In this document: in pieces, positions 1-9,723 of the stretch
Layout of the letters: each line of letters starts with the position of its first letter
Numbering within the stretch: position 1 is the first letter of the stretch
Assembly (NCBI GenBank): GCA_014526335.1
Contig: JACTAT010000182.1
Location: forward strand, 62,001 to 126,000
Direction of reading: 5' to 3'
From: Chrysaora quinquecirrha
Lineage: Eukaryota > Cnidaria > Scyphozoa > Semaeostomeae > Pelagiidae
DNA: 64,000 bases
The notes under the pieces: generated by a model
What the model saw: the letters and a program-made list of their open reading frames with translations, nothing else
Told to the model about the DNA's origin: nothing
Databases searched by the model: none
Made by a program: the position numbers and the translations under genes

Positions 1-295
1 CAGACTGATATTTTCCTTGTTTATCGCAATTCTAAATAAATGTCTCCATGAAAGCAAAATAATAACGATATGTTTCAGTCACAATGTGTGATTTATTATA
101 GATCATAGACTGGTTTTTTTATTATTAAAAAAGTTGTTACAGTGTTGTATTGCAGAGATGATCAAATTTACGGTTTATTTACAATTGCTTTCTGTGGTGA
201 AAATTTCTTTGACTGATAATTGTACATACTACATACATGTCCGTAGAACTGTATCGTTTTCTCAATTGAGCTGTTTGAATTTGCTTCTTCTACAG

Positions 296-356
296 GGTGA
301 AATATCTGATGATGACAGAACAAGCACTCCATTGATGGACGACTCAGAAACACATG
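296..356 (+). other. Possible short coding exon upstream of the HECT-like gene
   Basis: A 61-bp segment is bounded by a pyrimidine-rich acceptor ending CTACAG and a donor reading ATG|GTATTG. Only one frame is open across it, encoding an acidic serine/threonine-rich peptide (GEISDDDRTSTPLMDDSETH). The next acceptor (TTAACAG, ending at 481) leads into the HECT-like frame, but the phases do not match: joining 356 to 482 puts the HECT frame out by one base. It may be a leader exon of that gene with an indel, an alternatively used exon, or chance. Confidence 0.3.
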
Positions 357-481
357 GTATTGGCTCAATGTGGGTACATTCGTATTGTTATCGCAACACT
401 TCTAAACTAATTATTTACTGATTGCCCTTAACTGCAGATGTAAAAAAAATTGTTTGCTTAATCATCATTTTCTCTTAACAG

Positions 482-1493
482 TGAGCAGCTTGAAATCAAT
501 ATTAGACGGACATTGGTGTTTTCAGACATGGTGAAAACATTCCTCGATGCGACAGTTGTGGACAAGAAATTATTACTTGTAATAACCAATGAAAGAGGTG
601 TCAGAGAAGAGGCCGATGACCTTGGTGGGGTTATGCGAGACATTCTTTCGGCCTTTTGGAACGAGTTTTTCAAAGGGCATGCCATTGGCTGTAATGCCAT
701 GATTCCCTGCATACGCCATGACTTTTGGAGTCAAGATTGGAAGTCGGTTTCGAGAATTTTGGTGAAAGGTTTCAGAGAAGTCAGCTATTTTCCGCTAAGA
801 TTGAGTAAAGAATTTGTCATGGCGACAATATTTGGAGAGTCGTCGTTATCTTTGGAAGTTTTACTCAAAGGTATTCTACAATATGTTTCAAATGATGACA
901 GAGACGTGCTGGAAGCAGCATTGAAGAAGAAAGAAATAGATGTAATGGGAGATGACCAGGATATAATTGAAATCTTGTCAGCTCTGTCCTCAAAAAGAGT
1001 GCCAAATAAGGGCGCTGACCTTAAGGAAGTCCTTCTAGAAATCGCACACCAGGAAATCGTGCAGAGGCCGAGTTACATTAGAGAAGCTTGGGAAGAGGTT
1101 CTCCCGAAGGCTAATTTCTTCAGAAGCCCCGAAGAATTAGACTCATTATACGAAGCCACAAAGCCAACTTGAAAGAAAGTAGTTGGTCTCCTTCAAGCAG
1201 ACGCTAAAACAGAGCAAGAGAGGGAGGTTTTCGGCTATTTGAAGAAGTTCGTCCGGTCGTTGAAATCAGAAGAAGTCATGAAATTTATGCGCTTTGCAAC
1301 CGGTGCTGACACCATATGTGTTAAGTCAATAGACATAATTTTCAACAAATTGACTGGTTACGAAAGACGAGTCATTGCTCACACGTGCGGACCCACCCTG
1401 GAGCTGCCAGTGAGCTACGATTCCTTTGCACAGTTCAAGGAAGATTTCCTAAACAAGCTGAAAAGTGGATATTGGAACATGGATTTCGCTTGA
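482..1493 (+). pseudogene. HECT-domain E3 ubiquitin ligase-like protein (G2E3 type), one in-frame stop
   Basis: The frame is open from the acceptor at 481 to 1493 except for one TGA at 1170-1172. The first part (from about 513) matches the upper HECT lobe of G2/M-phase-specific E3 ligase-like proteins, a family often multiplied beside transposons in animal genomes. The second part is the C-lobe, with FMRFATGAD and the segment AHTCGPTLELP, where the Cys of HTC corresponds to the catalytic thioester cysteine. HECT ligases take ubiquitin from an E2 and pass it to a substrate. The stop lies between the lobes, so as read the product would lose its catalytic Cys. No promoter or N-terminal RING/PHD part is recognised upstream. 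The gene converges on the integrase at 2227-3585, and both may be cargo of one transposon. Family call fairly sure; pseudogene status depends on one base. Confidence 0.7.
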
Positions 1494-2226
1494 AATATAC
1501 TTAATCAGTTTACATTCACAATTATAGTCCAAAGAATTTATTTCATAAGCAACATTTTTTGACTGTTCGAATTAAGGCATTTGTAATTCTTATTTTTAAT
1601 TATGTTATTGACTAGAGGTCTTCAGCGCATAGTAGCTGAATTTTTCTCAAAGTTTTTTCATATGTATCAATTCCTAAACAATAGCTTTCTTCGCCAGGGT
1701 CTATCTCATTCATCAAGCTCTGTATTTGTACATCTGACAATGGACTATTTACTTCAGGTATCACTACCCCCCTCTCGTCGTCTTCATCGTTAGGATCGTG
1801 TGCGGGACCACTCCAGTCTATTCCATAATCAGCTGCATCTCCCTTAGGAAAGAAAAGTGCATGCTAAGAAACTTGAAAAGCAATATTGACATTATGTAAG
1901 GTGCTCTGTTACAGCTTTGTGTCCTCATTTCTACCGCTAGATCCTGACATTGAGTTGAAGTTCCTTTCTAGACAGCGTACGTATTTGTTTTGTTGCCTTT
2001 TTCATAAAAGTTTTGTTAAAGTATTATCCAATATACTTTGTTATGTTGTTGTTGATATTGCTATTTTAAAAGTAGTATCCGTTATATTGCAAATGTTACT
2101 ATTTTTTGTTCGCAGTATTAATTGTTTTGATTTTATTGTCACAATTTTTTTGGCAGTGCTGTTATTATGTATAGCGCAGATAACGAACTATTTTTGCATT
2201 AAACAAATAGAATATTCGCGATAATG
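1494..2226. other. Spacer between convergent HECT-like and integrase genes
   Basis: About 730 bp of AT-rich sequence separates the two stop codons. The open frames here are short and of simple hydrophobic composition, and I see no domain. It presumably holds the 3' untranslated regions of both genes. Confidence 0.4.
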
Positions 2227-3585
2227 TTATAATACCTGATTTCTTGGCTCCCAGATTTCTTGTGCAACACACGAGTTGTTGCCCCCAACCAAGTTATGTA
2301 GGCCTTTTATCCAAAGTTGATTTGGGGTTAGGCTTTCTTCTGTTCGCAACTTATGGCAATTCCAAGCCTTCGTAAATTCTTTCAAATGCATATTGATTCT
2401 ATTTTTGAAGACGTAGTGAAGCGCGAACATGTGTACATCATCTTGGATGTTCAGCAACTGTTGAATCTCGAGGTGAACAAATAAGCTGTAATAAATATGA
2501 AGAACTCCCAAATAAACGTCAACCCAAAGTCCTTCGATCCTTTGGTTGTGGACACCCTTGCCTGCTATAAAACTTCCCCTATCAGGACCTCTTCTAGGAT
2601 GGTTGAACATATACCAGGCAACAGCCGTGTTCTCAACACCCATATCTCCTCGTACTCTGGACGGTAACCCATGCTTGTGTATAGCCGCAATAAATTCTTC
2701 AAGAACTGTCCAGGCTTTATTGTTTGTATTGCAGGCCACGTACATGATCTTGCGACTGTAACCGTCAATACATCCGTGGATAACGAATTTCCATCTAAAT
2801 GGAATGGAAAGGAATGAAACTATATTATCTCGACAAGGAAAAAAAATAGACTTTGGTAAAATGCATAACGCTGCATTAATAACTGACCTTATAAGCTTGT
2901 GATTTCCATCAATGTGCCAAAGTGACAAAATACCTGGAACTTTGTAACGTCTCCGATTTACCGTCGTAATTTGTAAAGCCCTAATAAGAACTCCTTCAGG
3001 ATCAACCCTTTGCATTGACCTTCGTATTCTTCTCTCCGAAACTTTAATTGCACGAGAAAAAAGAAATCCATGCATTCGTCTATAACCACAGTTAGGGTTA
3101 TTTTCTAATATCTTTTTTATTTCAACATCGAGATCTGTATCACTGATTGAAGTATATGTATCTTTTTTTGATAATCCATAGCATTTCAAGCGCCTTTTTA
3201 TTGTACTCCGACTCACAGAGATCATTTCTGCAATTTTTGGAATGCTGAAATCGTTTTCCAGGTAGTATTCAAGCTGTGGTTTTGTCACAAGATATGTTGG
3301 CCTTCCTTTTGTGCCTGTACTCTGTTTTGGTGCACGGTAGCCAAAGCTGTCGCAATTTTCAGTTTTGGCTTTACAAAGTGCAACTGCATTTCTTACCCCA
3401 GATAACAAGCTATCATCAATCGTATACAGCTCATTGCATCGCAAAACTAAATTTAATAAAGTGTCTAAACGAAACTCCATATAATCGATGTCCAAGTTAT
3501 CCTGTTGAAACTGTGTATTCTCCACTATTAATTTGTCAATCGTTTCACGCAGCAAGGCCAGAATTTGTAGAGGAGGTTCCTCCAT
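2227..3585 (-). CDS. Integrase-core DDE transposase with one intron, apparently intact
   Basis: The minus-strand gene starts at ATG 3583-3585 (MEEPPLQ) and has one intron at 2795-2887 (93 bp, GTCAGT...TTTAG). The intron is a multiple of three and lacks a stop, so the unspliced frame is also open. The spliced product is about 421 aa. The N-terminus is helical, followed by a helix-turn-helix near [19 protein letters not shown]. The integrase core shows the acidic triad D (WHIDGNHK), D (RGDMGVEN) and E (NQRIEGLW). This is the integrase-core family common in fish and cnidarian genomes, possibly the IS3EU-like DNA transposons; the superfamily name is inference. The enzyme should cut and join element ends to target DNA. 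The open frame continues upstream through 45-bp repeats, but the 3585 start fits better because the upstream part is only repeat translation. It converges on the HECT-like gene. Confidence 0.75.
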   Translation of the reverse strand: MEEPPLQILALLRETIDKLIVENTQFQQDNLDIDYMEFRLDTLLNLVLRCNELYTIDDSLLSGVRNAVALCKAKTENCDSFGYRAPKQSTGTKGRPTYLVTKPQLEYYLENDFSIPKIAEMISVSRSTIKRRLKCYGLSKKDTYTSISDTDLDVEIKKILENNPNCGYRRMHGFLFSRAIKVSERRIRRSMQRVDPEGVLIRALQITTVNRRRYKVPGILSLWHIDGNHKLIRSVINAALCILPKSIFFPCRDNIVSFLSIPFRWKFVIHGCIDGYSRKIMYVACNTNNKAWTVLEEFIAAIHKHGLPSRVRGDMGVENTAVAWYMFNHPRRGPDRGSFIAGKGVHNQRIEGLWVDVYLGVLHIYYSLFVHLEIQQLLNIQDDVHMFALHYVFKNRINMHLKEFTKAWNCHKLRTEESLTPNQLWIKGLHNLVGGNNSCVAQEIWEPRNQVL

Positions 3586-3635
3586 GGCGAAGCAATTGAA
3601 ATGAAATAATATTTGGAAATGCTGCTTTTTGCAGA

Positions 3636-3816
3636 TACCTGACATAGAATCGAGGTTACGACGCCGCTTTGACAAAGGGGCACCTGAAATAGAATCGAGG
3701 TTGCGACGCCACTTTGACAAAGGGGCACCTGAAATAGAATCGAGGTTGCAACGCCGCTTTGTCAAAGGGGCACCTGAAATAGAATCGAGGTTGCGACGCC
3801 GAATTGCGTTTGCCCC
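3636..3816. repeat. Four tandem 45-bp repeats 5' of the integrase gene
   Basis: The word CGAGGTT recurs at 3651, 3696, 3741 and 3786, giving an exact 45-bp period with few mismatches. The unit includes AGAATCGAGGTTGCGACGCC. Because 45 is divisible by three and has no stop, the array translates as a 15-residue repeat in frame with the integrase. Its place just upstream of the start suggests a subterminal or promoter repeat of the element, perhaps a transposase binding array. Confidence 0.85.
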
Positions 3817-3877
3817 CACGACAAAGTAAAGTCGCAACGAATTATTTTTGACCCTCCTGCCGCTCCATATGAGTGTC

Positions 3878-4002
3878 TTTGATTAGATTTCTAGGAGGAT
3901 TCAAGCAGACATGCACAAGGGTTTTTCTAAATCATTCAGAAAAGAAGTAAAAGCCCTCAGGTTTTAACAAGAGATTTTTCTCTCGTCTTCACTCTTAAAA
4001 AG
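3878..4002 (+). repeat. Dispersed repeat, copy 1 (about 125 bp)
   Basis: This segment, from TTTGATTAGATTTCTAGGAG to CTTCACTCTTAAAAAG, is nearly identical to 12061-12184 in the same orientation. The most conserved part includes AGTAAAAGCCCTCAGGTTTT. The two copies flank about 8 kb that holds several transposon genes. They may be ends of one composite element or two copies of a short interspersed repeat. Confidence 0.8.
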
Positions 4003-4761
4003 TTTTCATCACACATCACAATGTTTTGAAAAAAATATCCCACTAATTTTTCTGGAAATATCAAATCTCTAACCATGGGAAAGGTGTTGATGACTATGAA
4101 TCAAATCACAGCAGACAGCTGGCAGCACTGCTTAAAAATAATTGTCTACTCCTTGTATACTGTACATGCGTGATGTCAGAATTTGATGTTGCAATATTTC
4201 AGTATCCCAAATCGAAGACTCGAAGCTTAGCTTTGGAATTGTGATTTCCTGATTTTTTCTTAACTTTCTAAACCTGCTGGCTTTCCACTTTTTCTGTATA
4301 CCACACACATCATCATCATAACAAAAATTTACTCATAGCCCCAGTTGGGGTATGATATAAAATTAAAAATAAGTTAAAATATTTAATTGTTTAAACTCCA
4401 CATCACAAAAGTGACAGAAAAGAGTTTAAAGATATCCATATAAAAACATAACAGCTAAAGTAAGAACAGTAAGAGCTAAAAATTCCAATATAAATGTAAC
4501 ATAACAGCAACAGCAACAACAGAAACTGCAACAATGAAATATCTTAAGTGTTGTTTTACATAAATATTACATACGAATAATTAAAAATAAACTTGAATAT
4601 GTCACAGAATTATGTGAAAATTTTCCTGCTTAAATATTTTTCAATAGTGGAGCTGGAGTTTCTAACACTTTTGGCAATTCATGGTGATGGGTTTTGAGAT
4701 CGAGAAAGACCTGTGATTTCTAAATTTTTTGACGAACAGAAATAGACATCTTTTGACACAT
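4003..4761. other. AT-rich non-coding stretch
   Basis: About 760 bp with no open frame over 60 codons and no domain match. There are CAACAG and CATCAT simple runs near 4305-4320 and 4505-4520. Nothing else is recognised. Confidence 0.4.
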
Positions 4762-5319
4762 GACACCTTGCCTGGTTCCCACTGCGTATTTTTTCGCTTT
4801 TTATTAACACCTCTGTAACTTCTTGATTTGTTAAATTAGAGCTGACAGTGAAGTATCATCTTAGTGACCCATCATTTGGTCTCTGTGTCGCATTATTACA
4901 AGATGGCATCTAGTGAGTCAATAGTACTACCAAAATGCAATCGAAGAGGCTATGGCCATTGTCGGTCTTGTGTACGCAAATACGCTAACAGAAAAAAACC
5001 AAAAGTATGCGAATGTGGATTTCATTTGGGAGGCTCTTTTGACATCTTGCCTGGTTCCCACTGCGTATTTTTTTGCCTTTCATTAACACCTCTGTAATGT
5101 CTTGACTTGTTAAATTAGAGCTGACAGTGAAGTATCATCTTAGTGACCCGTCATTTGGTCTCTGTATCACATTATTACAAGATGGCATCTAGTGAATCCA
5201 TAGTACTACCAAAAGGCAATAGAAGAGGCTATCGCCATTGTCGGCCTTGTATACGCAAATACGCTAACAGAAGAAAACCAAAACTATGTGAATGTGGATT
5301 TCATTTGGGGGGCTCTTTT
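4762..5319 (+). repeat. Tandem duplication, 279-bp unit, covering promoter and zinc-ribbon exon
   Basis: Copy one runs 4762-5040 and copy two 5041-5319. Both begin GACA(C/T)CTTGCCTGGTTCCC and end in GGAGGCTCTTTTGA or a close variant. Each copy carries the same upstream region, an ATG and the zinc-ribbon coding segment, so the start region of the downstream gene has been doubled. The copies differ at scattered positions, so the duplication is not recent. Confidence 0.85.
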
Positions 5320-5692
5320 GAAACCAAGAAAGTAGAGAAGAAGTCCAGACGGAAAGCATCTAGTGTGGTTTTTTACGAAAACAGAAGATGGAACTTTAAG
5401 GTCAGTCAAGCTAACCCCAATTGATGACCGGCAGTTTGTGTTCATCTCAAAAGATAGTAGAATTTGTTTCGCCGACAACTGTTTTGATATAAGGGCAAGT
5501 AGAGAAGCAGGCGATCAGTTGCAGGAGTTTTCTTGCAAACATTTAGAGTTCGCACCCGAGACACCCATTTATGAAAAGAAGTTTTCAGATGCTGAAATTG
5601 AAGCATTAACACCCAACAGTGAAACTCAACAGCAAATGAAAGGGGCTCAACATCAACTTCATCCGTCAGTCCTGAAGGCATCAGAAAAATGA
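4903..5692 (+). pseudogene. Small zinc-ribbon-like protein, duplicated 5' part, frameshifted body
   Basis: Two copies of the N-terminus (from ATG 4903 and ATG 5182, MASSESIVLPK) encode a cysteine-rich module: HCRSCVRKYANRKKPKVCEC then GFHLGG, a likely zinc-binding ribbon. The second copy continues as a lysine-rich stretch. The reading then appears to pass to another frame (TEDGTLRSVKLTP...), which stays open to 5692. The shift lies in a run of six T at about 5369-5374, where one extra T would explain it. I do not recognise a named family; similar cysteine-rich proteins occur beside transposons in cnidarian-type genomes, as I recall. It lies about 1.2 kb upstream of the THAP transposase, so it could belong to that element or be independent. 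Confidence 0.45.
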
Positions 5693-6433
5693 TAGGCTCT
5701 CATCTGCAAAGCATCCGCATCCCACACTATGGGATACACCAACGTGGCTGTCGAAGATCATGTGATACGATGCAGTGCAGAAGCTTGCAAAAAAAATTTG
5801 GCAGAACAAAGCAGGTTTGTTAGATTTAGGGCAGAATTTTCCTTCCTAAAAATAAACGAAATATAGCCCTATAAGTGCACTGTCATTGTCTGTACTGTAT
5901 TAGTGTTAAACTTTATCGTTCTCATGATAAAATTTTCTCAACCTCATAAAAGATACGATAAGAAGGAGCAACAAATGGAAACCACCCATGGCTAAATGGG
6001 TTTTAAAGGGTAATGACCGACTGGACCGACTTGACTGAGTAATGAACAAGTATGTTTAGAAAAAACTGCGTAAGACTCGTGTGATTGAAGGAAGCAAGTC
6101 TATACCAGATGTGCACACTTTTTCTTTTTTTTTTCTATAAAGAGCAACTTTATAAGGAGCCTACATGTAGAAGGCCCGAATTTAAAGAACTTATACTACT
6201 AACAGAAAATCGCTAAGGAACTTTTCTACTTTTAATTTTTGATCACTCGAAAAAACAGGCATTAGAAGGCCTGTTCTATAAATTTGCACTCCACAGCACA
6301 TTTGATGTTTCATAACCAAGGGCCGTCGGAAGCGATAATTTCCCAATAATGTGGCAGGCAGTACAATTAGTGCATCATGTTCAACTGATTTCTTACCTAG
6401 TCAGAAAATTTTTCCTCTTGTTTCTCTTAACAG
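5693..6433. other. Non-coding stretch upstream of a possible exon
   Basis: About 740 bp without a supported gene. It ends in a good splice acceptor (TTTCTCTTAACAG at 6421-6433). No repeats or RNA structures are obvious. Confidence 0.4.
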
Positions 6434-6522
6434 GAAATTTTGAACCAACATCATCTACAAGAAAACACACCAGAAACGATTTAGAAGAGGACAGCAACAA
6501 AACTGATGAATCAGAAGAACAA
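6434..6522 (+). other. Possible isolated coding exon
   Basis: A segment bounded by CTCTTAACAG and AACAAG|GTACAT encodes an acidic, polar peptide (SSTRKHTRNDLEEDSNKTDE). It resembles in style the acidic leader exon at 296-356. No partner exon is identified. Low support beyond the splice-site pair. Confidence 0.25.
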
Positions 6523-6861
6523 GGTACATACTGTGTTTTAAATGATCTGGAAGTGTATGTTATCAAAGATAAAATCACCTGAAATCGCCTTTAAATCACC
6601 TGAAATCAGGTGATAGGTCCCCTGTAACTTTTCGCATTTCTATATTCCCAATTCATTTACAGAACAGGGGCGGTCAATGTGACGTCACTCAACATGTCAT
6701 GTGACCTGTTGGTGGTGCTGGTGGGTAAAAGATCAACAATTGCCATTTGCATTGCAAAGGCAGTGATAGGTTCTGAGCTTTTAAGACTTCTTAGTCTCAG
6801 TATTCGTGTGTTTCATTGCTATATATTTGTAAAATTACTTGTTTATTTCTAAATCTTCGAG

Positions 6862-8108
6862 ATGGTTAATAGTTGTATCATATCTGGATGTGCAAATCGG
6901 CAAGCAAAAGGATCGAAGTTTAGTTTTAGTCGTTTACCTAAAGACCCGGAAAGAAGAAGACTTTGGTTAGCAGCAATTAATAGAAAGGATTATAATCCTC
7001 CTCTTGAAAGCGATGTTAGAGTTTGTGGAATTCATTTTATTAATGGTGAGTATATTTTTTAACCTTAAAACTGTACATCTTCGTTCTATTTTCATGAATT
7101 TTTGTATGTTTTCGAGTTGTGAAGAAAGGACCTAGAGTCGCAGTCAAGGATAGAACTAGTACCAATGATACCCCTTTCATTTTTTGCAGGTGTGGCGTCA
7201 ACTGACAAGCGCAGTGAAGATTATGTGCCTACTCTTCATCTTGGCTATGAGAAGAGGACAACATCATCTTCAGCTGAAAGTCAAGCAAGATATGAAAGAG
7301 GTTTGAAGAGAGAAGTTTTGAAAAAAGTTGAAGAGCTGGAGGAGGAAGAAGAAACTGAAAGATTGCCTACTGGTCCACAACTTGCTGAATCCAGTGTCCA
7401 TGAGTCATTTCAGATTATGGAGAGTGTTATAGAGGATTGGAATGAGGGTGTTATGGAAGGTGTAAGTCATGCGGAGTGTTTAGAAAATTGGAAAGGTTAG
7501 AAGAAAGGGTTGAAAGGCTTAATTCCGAGGTGCACAGTTTGAGAATGGAGAGAGGTATGATGTCATCAAAATTTGGTTTTCAGTATGTTAATACTGATAA
7601 AGTCATTATCGACTGCACAGAAATCTTCATCAACCGCCCAGGAAATCTTGAAGCAAGACAGCTTACCTGGTCAAACTACAAGCACAACAGCACATTATAT
7701 TTTAATTGGAATTTCACCTACAGGTGCTATAATTTCCTTTCCAGGGCATATGGTGGAAGGGTATCAGATAAAGTTATTACCCAGAGAAGTGGATTTTTAG
7801 ATTTGCTTGAGTTTGGTGATCAGGTCTTGGCTGACAGGGGCTTTATTGTTGCAGATGATATTGCCAGTCACAATGCCTCTTTGATTATACCAGCATTTAC
7901 TAAAGGAAATAGCCAGCTAGGTCAAAAGGAAGCTGAAGTTAGTCAGTAAATTGCTATAGTGAGGATTCATGTTAAAAGGGCTATTGGACGTATCAAAATT
8001 TTCAAGATCATTAGTACTCCAATGCAGGTAAATATGGTTCCATATTTTGACAACATCATGACCATCTGCTCTGCCATCTCAAATCCTCATCCAAAGCTTG
8101 TGAAGTAG
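6862..8108 (+). pseudogene. THAP zinc finger plus DDE_Tnp_4 transposase (ISL2EU/Harbinger-like)
   Basis: Exon 1 (6862-7045) encodes a THAP finger: the C2CH residues are in CIISGC and VCGIH. An intron follows (7046-7189, GTGAGT...TTTTGCAG). Exon 2 gives an acidic linker, a leucine-heptad coiled coil (LERLEERVERL) and a DDE_Tnp_4 core, with D in TDKVIIDCTEIFI, D in LADRGF and the C-terminal RIHVKRAIGR region. Such proteins bind element ends through THAP and cut with the DDE core. It is broken: a one-base loss near 7484-7488 in an A run, two compensating shifts around 7690-7735, and a TAA at 7947-7949. After the TAA the same frame runs on to the natural-looking stop at 8106-8108. The THAP-DDE_4 architecture with a nearby YqaJ gene is what I know of ISL2EU elements; the superfamily is inferred. 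Confidence 0.8.
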
Positions 8109-8179
8109 TTATATTGTTTACATCTTTCACCATTCCACTTCTGTGGTAATTACTTTTCTCTTACTTCTGAAATCAGCCC

Positions 8180-9370
8180 TGGCTTGGTATAGATATGAAA
8201 GGAAGCAAACAGGTTTGAATAGTTCTTGAGCTGTACCAAACTTCAAGATTGCGAAAAACAGCGGAAACATTTTTGGGCATACTTAAAAGCTTTTTTCGTC
8301 TGACACTCCTCAGAGTATGAACGTCAGAAACAGACTGAAACAATAAACTATAGCGGAATTTATACCTAGATGCGGCTTGAAATGCACCAATCATAAAGAA
8401 AAGCTGAATTGGCATTGTGTTTTAAACACCAATTCTTTATTCCATTTATGGACCTTGAAGAGATGTAGGCTTGTGGAAATTGACATGGACAAGATTTCAG
8501 CCCCAGAATTGAACTCTGCAAACAACTTGTAAACAACACAGACATGACTGAAATGAAATAATCCGTGGCTTTCGCTTGATGTTCATACATTTGTAATGGA
8601 ACTTGTTTACTTTGCAATTCTCCACAGCACATATGATCATCTTTCCATAGGCTTTTTTCCTGCAAATGCACCAGACATCAACATCACCTTTAACAGTATC
8701 ATCCTACTTTGACTCTATGTTTTAGGTTACTATTCCTAGAAGAATATGGCCAAACAAGAATGACTCTGATAAGGATATCACGTTGCTACAGAAACGGCTG
8801 TCAAAGAAAACTCCATGCTGATATTTATCAACATCTGTGCAAATGACAAAGTCACAATACTGAACTTGAAGGATAAACATCTAAAACTGAACTTGAGAAT
8901 AGTATCTGTGATCTGTTTTCAAACATAAATCACTATTCAGACAAAACTCTCAATCTTCACTGGCTGCTTCCTTCACAGACTTCGTTTTATTCTTAAAAGA
9001 TCATTTTATTTCAAGAAGACTTTTACCACAACAAGAACAAACAACTATGCCATCAGGATTTGCTGATATAAAATCCACTTTCTCTACAACTGAAATTTTG
9101 ATGAACTGAATTCATTTCATTGCTATACCATTCTCTGGCAGCAGACTCATTGTCAAGACCATATTTGACTGCAGGAAATCTTGATAGGTTGTAGCTGATG
9201 TACACCAGTATACGTGAAACAAGATTTTGATGAACTGAATTCATTTTGATGAACTGAATTCGTTTCATTGCTATACCATTCTCTGGCAGCAGACTCATTG
9301 TGAAGACCATATTTGACTGCACGAAATCTTGATAGGTTGTAGCTGATGTACCCCAGTATACGTGAAACAA
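8180..9370 (-). pseudogene. YqaJ-type nuclease with C-terminal PHD finger, heavily decayed
   Basis: Reading leftwards, the frames give a YqaJ/lambda-exonuclease-like core: PAVKYGLDNESAAREWY (9095-9200), then in another frame NPDGIVVCSCCGKSLLEIK (about 9003-9062), then DHRYYSQVQF (about 8900). A PHD-like finger follows at about 8560-8670 (CICRKKAYGKMIICAVENC then FHYKC). The PDG and EIK residues belong to the PD-(D/E)xK nuclease fold. A stop replaces the residue after EIK, and at least one frameshift precedes NPDG. An internal duplication of about 148 bp repeats the first part of the nuclease. It converges on the THAP transposase, and ISL2EU elements are known to pair these two proteins. It is not functional as read. 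Confidence 0.7.
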
Positions 9371-9374
9371 GATT
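9095..9374. repeat. Tandem duplication of about 140 bp inside the YqaJ remnant
   Basis: Copy one is about 9095-9242 and copy two about 9243-9374. Both start ATTTTGATGAACTGAATTC and end CAGTATACGTGAAACAAGAT. A further short repeat of the first 19 bases sits at the junction. The duplication disrupts the nuclease frame on the minus strand. Confidence 0.85.
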
Positions 9375-9723
9375 TGAAGGATGTGTACAACATCGTGAAC
9401 TTTAGAAGCTGTTATTCTTCCTTGTCTGTGTTTGTACCACTGTAGTGACCTTTGGTGACCTTTTATATATAAACTTCCTGGACAACAGTGCCTGCTGTTT
9501 AGGTTAATTATCTCCTTTGTTTATTTTCTCTATACGCTGTTTTTGTTTATGTTTCGCAATGCTGATTTTGAGTTAGTTGATTTTATGTTAAATACAAAAA
9601 TACGTCGTTTTTCTCTTCGAGTTATTTCTTGCTTTTAATATCGGGATAAATAAAATCGCAAGATTAGTGAAATCACGAGATAAATTAATTCACTAAATTG
9701 GTGACCTTGCCTCAGTTACACTC
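9375..9723. other. Non-coding leader, possibly LTR/leader of a Gypsy element
   Basis: About 350 bp of AT-rich DNA lie between the YqaJ remnant and the gag-like frame. It ends AAATTGGTGACC, the kind of sequence seen where an LTR meets a primer-binding site in Ty3/Gypsy elements. With no second LTR in the window this is only suggestive. Confidence 0.25.

Noticed and set aside
3629..3829. Plus-strand frame of 66 codons
   Set aside because: It is the antisense translation of the 45-bp repeats.
9440..9716. LTR of the Gypsy remnant
   Set aside because: No second copy or terminal TG...CA pair could be located, so it is listed only as a possible leader.
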